A stretch of DNA of 64,000 nucleotides from a virus: the IMG/VR virus record IMGVR_UViG_3300010430_000020, positions 1-64,000 of that record, one strand, 5' to 3'. Of the stretch, positions 30,978 to 39,601 are shown piece by piece. The notes beneath the pieces are model-generated. The model made no database searches and was not told the DNA's origin. It saw nothing but the letters and a program-made list of their open reading frames with translations. The position numbers and the translations under genes were made by a program. How positions within the stretch are numbered: the first letter of the stretch is position 1; every line of letters begins with the position of its first letter.

Positions 30978-31380
30978 CAGCTACTTCCTCTTCTGCTTCT
31001 GCTTCTTCTTCGGCCAGCATTTCCAAAATCAAATGCTCAACTTCATCCTCAGAAAAACCTTCACTCAGAAGATGCTCGATGTGCGGAGACAGCTCTTCTT
31101 CGAGGGCAGAAATAATTTCTTCCTCAGTAAGTTCAACTTCTGTCTCTTCAACTTCTTCACTCTCACCAGTCAGCTTCTTCTTGTACTTGTCCACAGTGGA
31201 CTTAGGAGCTGACTTTGTTCCATCCTTGCTGTAAACCATCTTATCTCCATCCTTGTTAGGATCAATGGCATTTGGCTTCCCATCAGCCATTTCTTGAACT
31301 TCCTCTTCCTTTTCAGGGATCAAAACTTTAGCAAGAGCTGCTTTGAAAGAAGGAGTCACAAATTTCTTATCGTAATGCAT
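30952..31380 (-). CDS. Acidic protein, 142 aa
   Basis: The C-terminal half is extremely acidic (EEVEETEVELTEEEIISALEE and EEEAEAEEEVADERVEHD) and its N-terminus begins MHYDKKFVTPSFKAALAKVL. The start at 31380 has GAGGACTAAG; the open frame reaches 31401 only through TTG. Adjacent to the basic protein at 30396, so opposite charges could pair in prohead core or DNA packaging; inference. Confidence 0.65.
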   Translation of the reverse strand: MHYDKKFVTPSFKAALAKVLIPEKEEEVQEMADGKPNAIDPNKDGDKMVYSKDGTKSAPKSTVDKYKKKLTGESEEVEETEVELTEEEIISALEEELSPHIEHLLSEGFSEDEVEHLILEMLAEEEAEAEEEVADERVEHDK

Positions 31381-31390
31381 CTTAGTCCTC

Positions 31391-31696
31391 TTATGTTTCA
31401 ATGATTTTTCTAAATCGTTGGTTTGTTCTATTTCTTTTAAGATGTCTGAGAGTTTCTATGTTCTTATTTATAGTATTGCGAAGGCTATCGATGGGGTTAC
31501 CAACGACCTGATCAGCCCCCTTCTTAACAAGCTCATGCGCCCTAGCAACATCAGGGTTGGGAGATGTTCCCTTATTACGAATATTGCGAAGAACGGCCAC
31601 CATCATTTCTCTGGGCGTTGCTTTGTGACCCAACATGATTGGGTCGCGCGGCACCATTGTATTATCTCGCATTCTTGAATAAGGTTTAGATTTCAT
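31391..31696 (-). CDS. Basic hypothetical protein, 101 aa
   Basis: Starts MKSKPYSRMRDNTMVPRD at 31696, overlapping the upstream stop. Helical, basic, with the HELVKKGADQVVGNPIDSLRN block. No family recognised. A late-promoter match TATAAATA (31465-31472) lies inside it, 85 bases before the next gene start. Confidence 0.6.
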   Translation of the reverse strand: MKSKPYSRMRDNTMVPRDPIMLGHKATPREMMVAVLRNIRNKGTSPNPDVARAHELVKKGADQVVGNPIDSLRNTINKNIETLRHLKRNRTNQRFRKIIET

Positions 31697-31904
31697 GTTC
31701 TTGTTTTTCTTTTGGTACACACTTGAATCGTGCTATTTTATATCTTGGGTGTGTTGATTTCCATTTTGCTAATTCTACAGCACCGTAATGCTGACATTGC
31801 CAGGGAGTTACCCATTTTTTATTCTCTAAAAAAGTTACAGTATAGTCGTTACAAATTTGTGGGTTGGTCCCTATAACGCAAGCTGTAAAGGCAAGAATGA
31901 TCAT
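31686..31904 (-). CDS. Small secreted protein, 72 aa
   Basis: Short signal peptide (IILAFTACVIG) then C..W...CQHYGAVELAKW and a terminal FKCVP. The arrangement of a cysteine, WQCQ, a tryptophan and a terminal RFKCVP resembles tiny exported proteins frequent in rhizobial genomes. Overlaps its upstream neighbour by 4 bases. Confidence 0.6.
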   Translation of the reverse strand: MIILAFTACVIGTNPQICNDYTVTFLENKKWVTPWQCQHYGAVELAKWKSTHPRYKIARFKCVPKEKQEHEI

Positions 31905-32131
31905 GTATCATTTCCTTTTGTAGTTTCTTTCCATTTGGTGGTAGCAGACATTGTGCGTTTTTGTTGTTTTGCACGATTGCGTCTGGCTTCCTCCTCACGT
32001 TTCCTCTTTTCCATATCTGTAGTGGTGCGCTGCTGTTCACCCGAACGGGCAGCATTTCTCTGGCGGCGAGCGCCTCCGGGTCCAAGTCTATTCATAATCA
32101 TTTCGTGGAGTTTCTCTACAATATTAGCCAC
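31901..32131 (-). CDS. Basic helical protein, 76 aa, GTG start
   Basis: GTG at 32131 overlaps the preceding stop as GTGGCTAA. Contains MEKRKREEEARRNRAKQQKR, a strongly charged helix. Role unknown; may be a small DNA- or RNA-binding protein. Confidence 0.55.
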   Translation of the reverse strand: MANIVEKLHEMIMNRLGPGGARRQRNAARSGEQQRTTTDMEKRKREEEARRNRAKQQKRTMSATTKWKETTKGNDT

Positions 32132-32813
32132 GGCCTAGTTTCCCCATCATGCGCTGTAATAGCGATTTCTTGGCTGCGGGCGGCTCTTCTGTCTTGGACA
32201 CTGATGATCTAGGAGCAGAACGCGGTTCCATACCACGCGGCCTCTTGAATGCTCTGTCATTAACCCTCTTGGCTTCCTGTGGGGAGACCTCTAGGTTACG
32301 TTTAAAGTTGTCACTAGCCTCTTTTTTCCACTTATTTTTGATGCGGCCCATTGCAGCCGTGGCCACAACCTTTTCCTGTGGAGACTTGGCATTATCACGC
32401 ATTTTCTTGATGTGATGATGCCCATCATCGGCTTCGTGTTTTTTTATGCTGTCCCGAAACTCGGGGCGAACATTCTCATCCAAGTTTTCTTTCAGTGCTT
32501 TTCTTTTCATCGATCTGTATGTCCCGTATCTACGCAGCACATGCTGTCTAACTTTTTCGTAAATGGCATCATTGGTCAGTACTGTATCTACAATCTTTTC
32601 TAGGACACCAAAAATTCTTTCTCTATAATCCTGAAACCGTGCATTCCTATTTACATCCTGGAAAGCAATCAGGGTTCGCTGAAGTCGTTCTCGTTTCTCC
32701 AACCCAATTCTTAGCAGGTGGATAAATCGTGATCTGGCCCTTCTATTTGTGGTAATGACTGATTTACTAAGATCAGCCCCCAGGCGCTTACCTGGGACAT
32801 CCCTATCACTCAT
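32124..32813 (-). CDS. Basic protein, 229 aa
   Basis: Highly basic helical protein with TNRRARSRFIHLL early, a central helical region (ERLQRTLIAFQ) and a positively charged, proline-rich C-terminus (EEPPAAKKSLLQRMMGKLGRG). Overlaps the next upstream gene by 4 bases. Function unknown. Confidence 0.65.
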   Translation of the reverse strand: MSDRDVPGKRLGADLSKSVITTNRRARSRFIHLLRIGLEKRERLQRTLIAFQDVNRNARFQDYRERIFGVLEKIVDTVLTNDAIYEKVRQHVLRRYGTYRSMKRKALKENLDENVRPEFRDSIKKHEADDGHHHIKKMRDNAKSPQEKVVATAAMGRIKNKWKKEASDNFKRNLEVSPQEAKRVNDRAFKRPRGMEPRSAPRSSVSKTEEPPAAKKSLLQRMMGKLGRG

Positions 32814-33322
32814 CGTTGTTTACGACCATGTAATTTCTTCTTGTGACGTGGATCATTCTTACCATCCTTGACACCAACCAGCTCTCCACGCAGACGATCA
32901 GCTTCAGCCCGCTTCACAGCAGGTCTCAGAATTCTTGTGAGTTTCTTGGTGATTGCTTTACCAGCGCCCTTCTCGATCATCTTATCGATGGCGACCTTAT
33001 CAGCCATCCCCAGCTTTCTATATTGCTGGCCCCGCTTACCGGCAGAGCGTTTACGCATGATCGATCTGGCAAGTCGTTGAGCGCGAATCTTCAGGTTCTT
33101 ATCGGGAGCAAACTTAACGCGAGCTTTCTTGCGAGCAACAGCCAGCTTACGTGCTGTCCGTATCATACGCTGTGCAAGCTTCCTACGATTGGCGACAGAT
33201 AGTGCCTCCATCATAGACTGTGTTTTTTTATTGGTTATCTCAGGCCGAAAGTCCAGAAAAGGATTAAAGTTCCGCTTCTTCTGTTCTTTTTCTTCTTCTT
33301 TTTTATCGGTTTTTTTAGCCAT
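32810..33322 (-). CDS. Very basic conserved phage protein, 170 aa
   Basis: Arg/Lys-rich throughout, e.g. RMIRTARKLAVARKKARVKF, RAQRLARSIMRKRSAGKRG, MADKVAIDKMIEKGAGK, ending in KKKLHGRKQR. I recall similar basic proteins in marine T4-like phages near structural genes. Possibly binds DNA or prohead; function unknown. Confidence 0.65.
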   Translation of the reverse strand: MAKKTDKKEEEKEQKKRNFNPFLDFRPEITNKKTQSMMEALSVANRRKLAQRMIRTARKLAVARKKARVKFAPDKNLKIRAQRLARSIMRKRSAGKRGQQYRKLGMADKVAIDKMIEKGAGKAITKKLTRILRPAVKRAEADRLRGELVGVKDGKNDPRHKKKLHGRKQR

Positions 33323-33370
33323 AATGTGCCCATTTATTATTTTTCTTGTTTATTTAGGCAATTTCTGAGC

Positions 33371-34015
33371 TTAATTGGGGAGCCAGATATAGTCGGACAT
33401 TGAGGCATGTTTCATCTTATACCCCAGGCTTTGCATTAGCTGGCCCAATTCCTTATTCTTATTCTCGACAATAACAACTGGTTTGAACTTCTTGATTGTC
33501 TCGATGCCACCCCTGATGGCTTCTAGTTCATAACCTTCAATATCCAGTTGAATCATATCACACTTACGAACGCACAATGAATCGATTGTAAACATCGGCA
33601 CGCGCCCGGCCACTTCATTGTATACGGTAGTGAAAACACCTCGATTGGTCTTGACATGCTGATCATTGACAACACAGGTACCAACCTTTGGTCCGAGTGC
33701 TGCATGAAAATGATAGACATGTTTGCAGGGGGTGTTATAGGACATGCAATAGAAGTTTAACCAGTCAGGCTCAAATGCATATACATTCTTGAAGCGTTTG
33801 GCATATGCCCTGACATATACACCCATATTGGCACCGGCAGTGATGATAAGATCACTACCCTTCAGGTCTTCGAAATATTTGTGTCTGTGTGAATTCTTCC
33901 AGTCCGAGAACGGGCCTTTCCAGGCTCCTTGTTCGCCATGCGGCCACATCCATTGATCACCAAGTCCAGGCTCTAATTCTTGTTCGCGCATCTCGACCAG
34001 ACTAGCTACATTCAT
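33371..34015 (-). CDS. FkbM-family methyltransferase
   Basis: 214 residues from the ATG at 34015, just past the upstream stop; the frame is open to 34177. SAM motif I is ITAGANMGVYVRAYA, motif II VYAFEPDW and the FkbM signature IQLDIEGYELEAIRG is intact. These O-methyltransferases modify sugars or small molecules. A second FkbM protein lies at the right end of the window. Confidence 0.82.
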   Translation of the reverse strand: MNVASLVEMREQELEPGLGDQWMWPHGEQGAWKGPFSDWKNSHRHKYFEDLKGSDLIITAGANMGVYVRAYAKRFKNVYAFEPDWLNFYCMSYNTPCKHVYHFHAALGPKVGTCVVNDQHVKTNRGVFTTVYNEVAGRVPMFTIDSLCVRKCDMIQLDIEGYELEAIRGGIETIKKFKPVVIVENKNKELGQLMQSLGYKMKHASMSDYIWLPN

Positions 34016-34019
34016 CGTG

Positions 34020-34370
34020 TTAGCTATTCTTGGCACGGATAGCTTCTTTGAGGACTTCTTTATTTTTCTCGACCACCGATTCTTTCCGCGACCTGATACG
34101 ACTCGCAGTGGTCTGGACACCCCAGTTTTCTTCGGCTTTTGCGTTAAATTCACCGGGCTTGTAAACCTTGTTTCCATCCGCAGATTTTACTTTCCCTGTG
34201 CCCTGCTCATAGTTACGAATGCCGTGTTGTCTGGCCAGCTCGCGGGATTGATATTCACCATAGTGCCTAGTGCCACTACCCTCTGGCTTCAGTTGTACCT
34301 CATGATAGGTTACGCGCTTTGGCTTTCCCATAATGCCGCGATGTACTACTTTGTAGATATGCTTTTCCAT
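34020..34370 (-). CDS. Hypothetical protein, 116 aa
   Basis: Begins MEKHIYKVVHRGIMGKPKRV behind AAGGAGCGTTC. Basic, mixed strand and helix, with ENWGVQTTASRIRSRKESVV near the C-terminus. A late-type CATAAATA lies 22 bases upstream. Function unknown. Confidence 0.65.
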   Translation of the reverse strand: MEKHIYKVVHRGIMGKPKRVTYHEVQLKPEGSGTRHYGEYQSRELARQHGIRNYEQGTGKVKSADGNKVYKPGEFNAKAEENWGVQTTASRIRSRKESVVEKNKEVLKEAIRAKNS

Positions 34371-34566
34371 ATGAACGCTCCTTTTTGCTAATATTTATGC
34401 GTTGAATGGATTTGTCAAGAAAAAACCACGGGGTAAACCCATTGAATGCGCCACCTGCATTGAGCCAATTGATCATGCTAACTGAGGATTTCTTGTTGGA
34501 TTGAGCAATCACATGACCTGTGTGTTCCTCGATTATTTTACCTCTATTGAACTTATATTTTCCCAT
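34300..34566 (-). CDS. Hypothetical protein, 88 aa
   Basis: Begins MGKYKFNRGKIIEEHTGHVI, and overlaps the downstream gene start by about 70 bases, so the C-terminal end is uncertain. Contains NWLNAGGAFNGFTPWFF. No domain recognised. Confidence 0.5.
   Translation of the reverse strand: MGKYKFNRGKIIEEHTGHVIAQSNKKSSVSMINWLNAGGAFNGFTPWFFLDKSIQRINISKKERSYGKAYLQSSTSRHYGKAKARNLS
34378..34402 (-). promoter_or_regulatory. Candidate late promoter flanked by short inverted repeat
   Basis: Minus strand CATAAATA (34392-34399, 7 of 8 to the T4 late consensus) lies between AACGC and GCGTT, and the second arm adjoins the ribosome site AAGGAGCGTT of the gene at 34370. Confidence 0.45.
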
Positions 34567-34789
34567 TGTTGATTAGCAGCCTCCTCTTTCTACCAAATTC
34601 TGCTGTATAAACTCTATCCTTATAGCCAATAGCAGAATGTGTACAGAACTGTACTTCTTTAAACATATCCGGGTAACCCTCCAAATAACTCATTGTGTAC
34701 TTTGGGTCTTTTATTCCTGGCGCATGATGTTTGGTTCGATGTTTGTCGCAATTCATGGTTTTCTGATAGTGCTGACTAGAAAAAGCCAT
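34553..34789 (-). CDS. Hypothetical protein, 78 aa
   Basis: Starts MAFSSQHYQ at 34789 or, more conservatively, MNCDKHRTKHHAPG at 34756, because the first choice overlaps the helicase end by 14 bases. Contains the block HHAPGIKDPKYTMSYLEGYPD and the C-terminus EFGRKRRLLINNG. Longer upstream reading is inside gp41 and is not coding. Confidence 0.55.
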   Translation of the reverse strand: MAFSSQHYQKTMNCDKHRTKHHAPGIKDPKYTMSYLEGYPDMFKEVQFCTHSAIGYKDRVYTAEFGRKRRLLINNGKI

Positions 34790-36161
34790 TGAACTTTGCT
34801 CTATCAATTTCGGACCTTCCCCCCATAGGTGTCTGGTCTGCAACTGGGCCATCGAGCACATCTTCCTGAGCTTCTTGGTCAACATCATAATACCTCATCT
34901 TAGGTTTATCTATTCCAATCACAAACCGGGTGTCGTGCGTCGGATCGCCCAGGCGATTCTTCAGTTGCTTGACCATTTGCTGATCCAGTTCATTCAGCTC
35001 ATCTGTTGAGATAAGGGCAAACATTAGGTCCGTCGTGGCAGGCAGTCCGAACGACTCCGCTGTGTCTTCTAAACCGGGGTCTGAGGAGGAAAATCCTGCT
35101 CTATTTGTTTGGGTAGCAGTGATTATAGGTATTGAGCACTCAACTGCGAGGCCCCTTAATTCCTCGGCAATTGCTTTGATGTACTCATATGATGACGACA
35201 TGCCACGACGAAGCCTAGATGAAGCACAGATATTGATGTAGTCTACATACATCACATCCGGCTTGAAATGTTTCTTGAGTTTCAGTTCATTTAGTAGGTG
35301 TTTGAAATTCAGTGAGGAGGCACTGGTTGTTGGATATTCCTTGATGATCAGCTTGCCTATTGTCTTGACCAGATTGATCCGGCGTTGATACTCATCCTTC
35401 TCAATCCTGGCTAGCTCGGCTATGGGTGTATCCAGGATATTTGCATCGATGCGCTCGGCAATACGCCAGTCCGCCATCTCTAGCGTGATATACAGCACAT
35501 TCCTGCCGCTCTGAAGGTCATGGGCGGCCTCTGAGCACATCCAGCGGGACTTACCCACCCCGGTACCTGCCAGGGCCACAGTGAGCGTCTTATCAGGTAA
35601 TCCGCCTCCTGATATTTTATTGAACATCTGTAGGGAGAATGGTTTGCGTACCTCAACACTGGTATAGTGGTGCCAGCGAGCCTCCCAGTCTTCCAGGAGG
35701 TTGTGTCCGATATTCGTATCGAATGAGACCGAAAGTGCCTTGGTCAGTATCTCGGGTATACTGCCTTTGGTGTCTGGTTTGTTTTCGGCAATATCAATCG
35801 ATGACAGCAGGGCAATATGAATCGCCCGCTCCTGACAGAAATGCTCAGTCTTGTCGATGATCCAGTCGAGATCGAAACTCTTCTCGGATCGGAGACCATC
35901 TATTGTGCTTTTTGTACTCTGAAATAGTTCTTGACTGAGATTGTCGGTATTTGACAGCTCTATCTGTAGGGCTTCTTTACTCGGGAGGGTATTGTATTTG
36001 GCGAGGTATTTGCCGATCAGTTTAAATAGAAGCTTCTCGGCCTTACCGTGGAAGTATTCCTCTCGAAGATAGGGCAGACACTTACGAACATAATCATCAT
36101 TCTCAATCAAATTCAGAAGGACGACTGTTTCTAATTTCAACGCTGATCCTTCTTGAGCCAC
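34776..36161 (-). CDS. 41: Replicative DNA helicase (T4 gp41-like, DnaB family)
   Basis: 461 residues. Walker A GTGVGKSR at 199-206, Walker B VMYVDYINI, and the DnaB-type ATQTNRAGFSSSDPGLEDTAES motif. The start codon is GTG. T4 gp41 works with gp61 as the primosome. The neighbouring UvsX, 0.8 kb upstream, gives an order shared with other T4-like phages. Confidence 0.92.
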   Translation of the reverse strand: MAQEGSALKLETVVLLNLIENDDYVRKCLPYLREEYFHGKAEKLLFKLIGKYLAKYNTLPSKEALQIELSNTDNLSQELFQSTKSTIDGLRSEKSFDLDWIIDKTEHFCQERAIHIALLSSIDIAENKPDTKGSIPEILTKALSVSFDTNIGHNLLEDWEARWHHYTSVEVRKPFSLQMFNKISGGGLPDKTLTVALAGTGVGKSRWMCSEAAHDLQSGRNVLYITLEMADWRIAERIDANILDTPIAELARIEKDEYQRRINLVKTIGKLIIKEYPTTSASSLNFKHLLNELKLKKHFKPDVMYVDYINICASSRLRRGMSSSYEYIKAIAEELRGLAVECSIPIITATQTNRAGFSSSDPGLEDTAESFGLPATTDLMFALISTDELNELDQQMVKQLKNRLGDPTHDTRFVIGIDKPKMRYYDVDQEAQEDVLDGPVADQTPMGGRSEIDRAKFNGFF

Positions 36162-36478
36162 CGTTCAATTCTGGCATCATTTTTCATTGCATCGCGCATC
36201 ATATCCAGCACCACATGTATGGCGACCTCTTCCGCCACGCGCGCAGTGATTCGCTCAACATCAATACCATCATATATGCTATGCACTGTGTTGACAATAA
36301 CCACTTGATTATTCAGGTTGAATACGACCTTGACATGATAATCCTTGAGGTCTTGCTCAATGATCATGGAGCCCTTGAAGAAGTTACCCCCCAGGTTGAG
36401 TTTGGTAATAACCACCCCCTGATCACGTCTTTCCTTCTTTCTCAGAAACTCCTCGGTCGCCACTACATTGTTTGCCAC
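36137..36478 (-). CDS. Hypothetical protein, 113 aa, GTG start
   Basis: GTG at 36478 behind AAGG; the frame extends to 36565 but only through TTG. Beta-rich core (FKGSMIIEQ, YHVKVVFNLNNQVVIVNTVH) and a C-terminal charged helix. Function unknown. Overlaps the helicase start by 25 bases. Confidence 0.55.
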   Translation of the reverse strand: MANNVVATEEFLRKKERRDQGVVITKLNLGGNFFKGSMIIEQDLKDYHVKVVFNLNNQVVIVNTVHSIYDGIDVERITARVAEEVAIHVVLDMMRDAMKNDARIERWLKKDQR

Positions 36479-36656
36479 GTTCTTTAAGCACCTTTTTCGC
36501 CATCTTCTTGAAGCTTTTGCTGAGTACCTTATTGCAGGTATCAGGATTATTCTTGATCCAGCCAATGATCATCTTATAGGTATTTACCTTTTGCTCCAGG
36601 CGACGAATGCGTTGCTCTTGATGATCCAATACTTCTCTGTAGAAACTATCTTCCAT
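36423..36656 (-). CDS. Coiled-coil protein, 77 aa
   Basis: Starts MEDSFYREVLDHQEQRIRRLEQKVN at 36656. Helical with heptads, then a basic C-terminus (KSFKKMAKKVLKERGKQ). Overlaps the next ORF by 56 bases. Function unknown. Confidence 0.6.
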   Translation of the reverse strand: MEDSFYREVLDHQEQRIRRLEQKVNTYKMIIGWIKNNPDTCNKVLSKSFKKMAKKVLKERGKQCSGDRGVSEKEGKT

Positions 36657-36665
36657 CACATTCCC

Positions 36666-36761
36666 CTAGTGATAGGCTAGCTGCATGTATATTATAACAA
36701 TAATGAAAAGCCAAACCGGAATTAATTGGACAATGACTCGGTGCCAGTCATCACTATTCAT
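36666..36761 (-). CDS. 31-aa membrane microprotein
   Basis: ATG at 36761 overlaps the upstream stop (ATGA). One hydrophobic helix (LIPVWLFIIVIIYMQLAY). Short, but packed without gaps. Confidence 0.45.
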   Translation of the reverse strand: MNSDDWHRVIVQLIPVWLFIIVIIYMQLAYH

Positions 36762-36994
36762 AGATTACTCTTTAATACTGCTTGCTCTGCAATATCCTTG
36801 ATATCAATAACAGCATCTATACTTTTCAGCGCGAGTCTATTTGCGGGTTTGTCATCCAGGCGATCCAAAATATCAAGCACCGCATTTCTAAACAGGTCGC
36901 GCTCGTGCTCCACCTCTGAGATTTTTATATCCAGGCGGGCAATGTAGTCATCATAGAATTTTTGATCGCGTTCTTTCATACTTTCCTCATCCAT
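36758..36994 (-). CDS. Coiled-coil protein, 78 aa
   Basis: Starts MDEESMKERDQKF at 36994, overlapping the UvsX stop as TGATG. Strongly charged, helical: RLDIKISEVEHERDLFRNAV. Function unknown. Confidence 0.6.
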   Translation of the reverse strand: MDEESMKERDQKFYDDYIARLDIKISEVEHERDLFRNAVLDILDRLDDKPANRLALKSIDAVIDIKDIAEQAVLKSNL

Positions 36995-38019
36995 CACTGT
37001 CCGTATAGATATTCTTTCTGCGCGGCCTCTTCTAACTGTTCCATGACTTCTTCGGTATAAACTTCTTCTGGGTGCTCATTTATGTATTTGCCGTAGACTT
37101 TTCGACCATCTGACAATTGATATTGGGTTGAGACTTTTTTGATGATGCCGTACTTTTCTCCGAGAGATAGCAAACCAAAATACTTGTCCAGGCCGTGTTC
37201 ATACGTGAGGAGAAGCTGCGTTTCCGCATTCTCTCTTGATATCCGTGACTTTTGGGTCTTAACCGCGATAATATTACCAAGTATCTCATTCGTATCTTTC
37301 GTGCGCGTGACCGCCTTGTCTTGCTTCTTTGTCAGGAACAGAATAGTGGACGCCGCATATTTCAGACCTGCGCCGCCACCCATCTCTTTGGTCGGAACAT
37401 ATGCCCCCACCACATCATAAATATGATTGGTAAGTATCAGAGGTACTTGTACCTTAGCCAGATGTAATGTCAACACCCTGAATGTGGCTCGCACCAACTG
37501 CGCACGGGTCATGTCGCGGGTGTCCTTACCAGCCTCGCTATCTTCCATTTCCTTACTGGTTGACAACATCCCAAGACTATCCAGCACAATGAGCATCTGT
37601 GGCCGATCTTCTTTGGCCTCATATGCTCTGAGTATCTTGATCACATGTGTTCTGAATTGCTGCAGGGTAGCCACCTCACAGATAATTACCCGGTTAGCAT
37701 CGATACCCCTGGCATCCATCATGCTCCGGGTCACAGCAGCCTCGGTGTCGTAAAACACCACCAAATTTTCGGGGTTGGTATCCAGAAAGTTCTTGATCAC
37801 CGACAGCGCAAAGAATGTCTTACCAGTTGCAGATGCACCTGCCAACGCAACAATCTTATTGTTGGGGACGCCGCCATACAGGCTACCAGATAGAATTGCA
37901 TTGAGCATATAGCAGCCAGTATCAATAAATCCCGAGAACTCGGCAGAACCCTTTTCATCGGCTGCTATTGTAGTGAAATCATCCTTCATTTCCTCAACGA
38001 GGTCTTTCACAAAGTTCAT
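36994..38019 (-). CDS. uvsX: Recombinase UvsX (RecA-like)
   Basis: 341 residues. Walker A GASATGKT at 61-68, Walker B LIVLDSLGML, and the RecA-like L2-region GAYVPTKEMGGGAGLKYAAS. T4 UvsX is 393 residues, so this is slightly short. Forms filaments on ssDNA and, with UvsY and UvsW, drives recombination-dependent replication. Confidence 0.93.
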   Translation of the reverse strand: MNFVKDLVEEMKDDFTTIAADEKGSAEFSGFIDTGCYMLNAILSGSLYGGVPNNKIVALAGASATGKTFFALSVIKNFLDTNPENLVVFYDTEAAVTRSMMDARGIDANRVIICEVATLQQFRTHVIKILRAYEAKEDRPQMLIVLDSLGMLSTSKEMEDSEAGKDTRDMTRAQLVRATFRVLTLHLAKVQVPLILTNHIYDVVGAYVPTKEMGGGAGLKYAASTILFLTKKQDKAVTRTKDTNEILGNIIAVKTQKSRISRENAETQLLLTYEHGLDKYFGLLSLGEKYGIIKKVSTQYQLSDGRKVYGKYINEHPEEVYTEEVMEQLEEAAQKEYLYGQ

Positions 38020-38444
38020 TGTCTTCCTGATTCCTCTAATATTTTCCTATTGGACTCTTCGATAATTTCATCGATGTTAGGACATCTCCAGCCACGATTC
38101 AATCGCTGTGCCTTCCTACAGAAACCGATCATATCTCGGGAGCGCCAGCGGTGGTAGATGCTCCTCTTTTTGGCCAAGATTTCCTCGACCACATCCAATT
38201 CCTTATCGAGCTTTTCAACCTCTTTCGTTGTCTCGATCACATCTTCTTTGATAATTTCTCTCGTTTCCTGAAGGTTTTTATTAGACAATTTCAAGATGCT
38301 GAGTTCTTCTAAAACATCAATCTTTAGCTGGTCTCTTGCTATCTCTTCATAAACCCAGTGGCCTGCCGCCAGGAAAAGACCGCTCCAAACCACAAGAACC
38401 AGAATAAGAAAGGCCAAGTTATTACTGAACAGCTTCTCTACCAT
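38016..38444 (-). CDS. Membrane-anchored coiled-coil protein, copy 1
   Basis: 142 residues from the ATG at 38444, two bases after the upstream stop. N-terminal membrane helix (LFSNNLAFLILVLVVWSGLF), then a long coiled coil (KEVEKLDKELDVVEEILAKK) and a C-terminal module C...RLNRGWRCPNIDEI. It is paralogous to the next gene. Type II topology and coiled coil resemble an i-spanin or a membrane tether; not proven. Confidence 0.65.
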   Translation of the reverse strand: MVEKLFSNNLAFLILVLVVWSGLFLAAGHWVYEEIARDQLKIDVLEELSILKLSNKNLQETREIIKEDVIETTKEVEKLDKELDVVEEILAKKRSIYHRWRSRDMIGFCRKAQRLNRGWRCPNIDEIIEESNRKILEESGRQ

Positions 38445-38445
38445 C

Positions 38446-38784
38446 CTATTTCCCATTATATACAGGGTCCTGACCGTGTGTTTTGATATCATTAATTTTC
38501 GGGCATTTCCAGCCAGGATTCACTTTCTCCATATCCTTACAAACCCGCTTAACATCCTCCATTGTGATATGAAGATGATCATTCTTATCAATGGTTTGCA
38601 AAAACTGCTGTTGATTCACAACAGCAGAGTCCAGGTTTTCCAGATTCTGTAATACATTCTGTTTTAGTTGTTGTTGTTCTCGCTCTATATTCAGCCACTG
38701 ATTTAGTACTACGAGCATTCCAGTCCATATCATAAACACCAAAATATAAAAGGCTATTTTATTTGAGAATATCTTTTCTATCAT
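38446..38784 (-). CDS. Membrane-anchored coiled-coil protein, copy 2
   Basis: 112 residues. N-terminal IEKIFSNKIAFYILVFMIWTG and C-terminal C...NPGWKCPKINDI match the paralog at 38016 (VEKLFSNNLAFLILVLVVWSG; LNRGWRCPNIDEI). Both share a single membrane helix, coil and NxGWxCP end. Starts at an ATG overlapped by the large membrane protein upstream. Confidence 0.65.
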   Translation of the reverse strand: MIEKIFSNKIAFYILVFMIWTGMLVVLNQWLNIEREQQQLKQNVLQNLENLDSAVVNQQQFLQTIDKNDHLHITMEDVKRVCKDMEKVNPGWKCPKINDIKTHGQDPVYNGK

Positions 38785-39601
38785 TCTTGGGTATTGATCT
38801 CTTTATTGTTGTTACCGGTTTCGTTACAGCGACCGGCTTTCTTTGAATTGGATTATCTATATAGCGCAGTATATATCCAGTACCAATTAGTAGAGCAATT
38901 GCCAGCGGGTCAAACACAGCAACCAGGATAATGATCAATCCTCGTACTGCGGTGTTCAATTCTTCTGGATTTGCATCGCCATAAATGAGATTTACAACAT
39001 ATTTGAGAGGGCCAACTTTTGACTCAGAATATCTTTTCTTGGTCTCCAGGAGAATCTTCTCCTCTTGCAAGTCCAAGATTTCACGACGGATTTCCCCCTT
39101 CTGATCAATCAGTTCGCGCTTGTCCTTCGTGTACTTTCTATTTAGTTGTAAGCTTTTGGTGACATACCCCTTGCGGGCTGCCTCTGCTATGACGTTATCG
39201 ATCACATTGATCTGGTTGTCAATAGTCTCAATCTGTTGATTCTTCGAATCAATTTGCACATCATAGGATTTCAGCTTGCCATCATACGTAGTCGAAATTT
39301 CTGTCTTCTGAACAATGTGCGCCTTGGCCAGGAAACCGTAGATGCCCAGAGAGGTAATGCCCATCAGCACGAGCACCGCACAGACCAGATAGGATTTGAC
39401 ACTGATTGGCAGTAAGCGCCAGTTGAGGTGTGCCCAGTAGGCTGTAGAAACTTTGGCGGACTCCAGTACAATGGCCATAACCATGATCGCCTGGGGGCTG
39501 GCTGAGAATATTTCCATGAGCCCCAGAACCGAAAAGAAGGCCGCCACCATAGACAAACAAATAGCGATACCCAGGGTAATATACGTCGTAATCCTAATCA
39601 T
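38759..39601 (-). CDS. Multi-pass membrane protein with coiled coil
   Basis: 280 residues from the ATG at 39601 (overlapping the upstream stop). Membrane segments lie near residues 7-27, 37-50, 70-92 and 220-243, with a long coiled coil between (about 100-190, QIETIDNQINVIDNVI, LIDQKGEIRREILDLQEEK). The conserved SLGIYGFLAKAHI and DPLAIALLIGTGY resemble a membrane protein of marine T4-like phages. Function unknown. Confidence 0.7.
   Translation of the reverse strand: MIRITTYITLGIAICLSMVAAFFSVLGLMEIFSASPQAIMVMAIVLESAKVSTAYWAHLNWRLLPISVKSYLVCAVLVLMGITSLGIYGFLAKAHIVQKTEISTTYDGKLKSYDVQIDSKNQQIETIDNQINVIDNVIAEAARKGYVTKSLQLNRKYTKDKRELIDQKGEIRREILDLQEEKILLETKKRYSESKVGPLKYVVNLIYGDANPEELNTAVRGLIIILVAVFDPLAIALLIGTGYILRYIDNPIQRKPVAVTKPVTTIKRSIPKNDRKDILK

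Noticed and set aside
34790-34888. Longer N-terminus for the gene at 34553
   Set aside because: It would lie entirely inside gp41 in another frame, with no ribosome site.
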